This document shows, piece by piece, positions 6,017 to 6,176 of a stretch of DNA of 6,176 bases (within the stretch, counting starts at the first letter, position 1; each line of letters starts with the position of its first letter). The notes under the pieces are model-generated. The model ran no database searches. It saw nothing but the letters and a program-made list of their open reading frames with translations, and was not told where the DNA came from. The translations under genes were made by a program, and so were the position numbers. The DNA comes from CAZQIC01 sp964593555 (GTDB lineage: Bacteria > Bacteroidota > Bacteroidia > JAFLBG01), in NCBI GenBank assembly GCA_964593555.1, contig CAZQIC010000186.1, positions 1-6,176 of the forward strand. The letters run 5' to 3'.

Positions 6017-6176
6017 ATGAAAAACTCAAATCACACCAGCTCTCCTGGACTTCGTTTTCGCGAAGCCATGCAAAAAGAAAAACCCCTGCAGATTGTAGGC
6101 GCTATTAATGCCAACCACGCTTTATTAGCTGAACAGGCAGGGTTCAATGCCATCTATCTTTCAGGAGGAGGAGTAG
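6017..6176 (+). CDS. prpB: Methylisocitrate lyase (2-methylisocitrate to pyruvate and succinate), 3' partial
   Basis: Methylisocitrate lyase is the last step of the methylcitrate cycle for propionyl-CoA disposal, cleaving 2-methylisocitrate to pyruvate and succinate in the cytoplasm. Only the first 53 codons are in the window, out of roughly 290-300 usual. They match the PrpB N-terminus closely: SPGLRFREAM (9-18), KPLQIVGAINANHALLAEQA (22-41) and AIYLSGGGV (45-53). The YLSGG strand is part of the active site in PrpB structures; the catalytic KKCGH loop would lie beyond the right edge. The start at 6017 is the first ATG in frame and gives the usual short N-terminal lead-in. The related isocitrate lyase and PEP mutase are less likely because the NANHALLAEQAGF and YLSGGGV block is characteristic of PrpB. 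It is separated from the transporter operon by 171 bases, so it is probably transcribed separately, perhaps from the candidate promoter just upstream. Confidence 0.9.
   Translation, partial: MKNSNHTSSPGLRFREAMQKEKPLQIVGAINANHALLAEQAGFNAIYLSGGGV

Noticed and set aside
5952..6020. Short + frame ending in a TGA that overlaps the prpB ATG (ATGA), possibly the 3' end of a lost gene
   Set aside because: Only 22 codons, opened by an upstream stop at 5949-5951, with no recognisable family; the overlap with the ATG can be chance.

Overview
The window looks like a stretch of chromosome from a member of the Bacteroidota. The evidence is low GC (mid-30s percent by eye, not computed), genes packed on one strand with few recognisable Shine-Dalgarno sequences, an outer-membrane protein signal peptide ending in Asn-Ala-Gln, and an ABC exporter/adaptor/TolC cassette whose sequences resemble those I know from this phylum. 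I cannot place it at family level. All genes are on the + strand and the reverse strand holds nothing convincing.

Layout. Positions 1-506 are the C-terminal third of a biotin carboxylase (AccC type), cut by the window edge. Seven bases later comes a 286-residue protein I match to the DUF6671 family, with an eight-cysteine zinc-ribbon-like tail (514-1374). Then, with 12-base gaps and finally a 14-base overlap, follow a half-size ABC exporter (1387-3084), a HlyD/MFP-type periplasmic adaptor (3097-4449) and a TolC-family outer-membrane factor (4436-5845). Positions 5846-6016 are mostly non-coding but hold what looks like the first ~27 codons of a Sua5/YrdC/YciO-type threonylcarbamoyl-AMP synthase gene, broken off just before its hallmark motif. 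A candidate promoter and small inverted repeat follow, then the start of prpB (methylisocitrate lyase), cut by the right edge at 6176.

How they fit together. The ABC protein, adaptor and TolC protein together form a complete envelope-spanning tripartite export assembly of type I layout. The adaptor carries the R-L-S hairpin-tip motif known to dock on TolC proteins. The main surprise is the ABC protein. It keeps a perfect Walker A motif but lacks the ABC signature, the Walker B catalytic glutamate, the Q-loop glutamine, the H-switch histidine and the A-loop aromatic. By sequence it should not hydrolyse ATP in the usual way, although the gene is intact and sits in a tight operon. Its cargo is unknown; there is no peptidase C39 domain and no obvious substrate gene in view. 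Whether the DUF6671 protein or the carboxylase has any functional link to export, or is only co-transcribed, cannot be decided from this window. The Sua5 fragment suggests a past deletion or rearrangement between the transporter operon and prpB.
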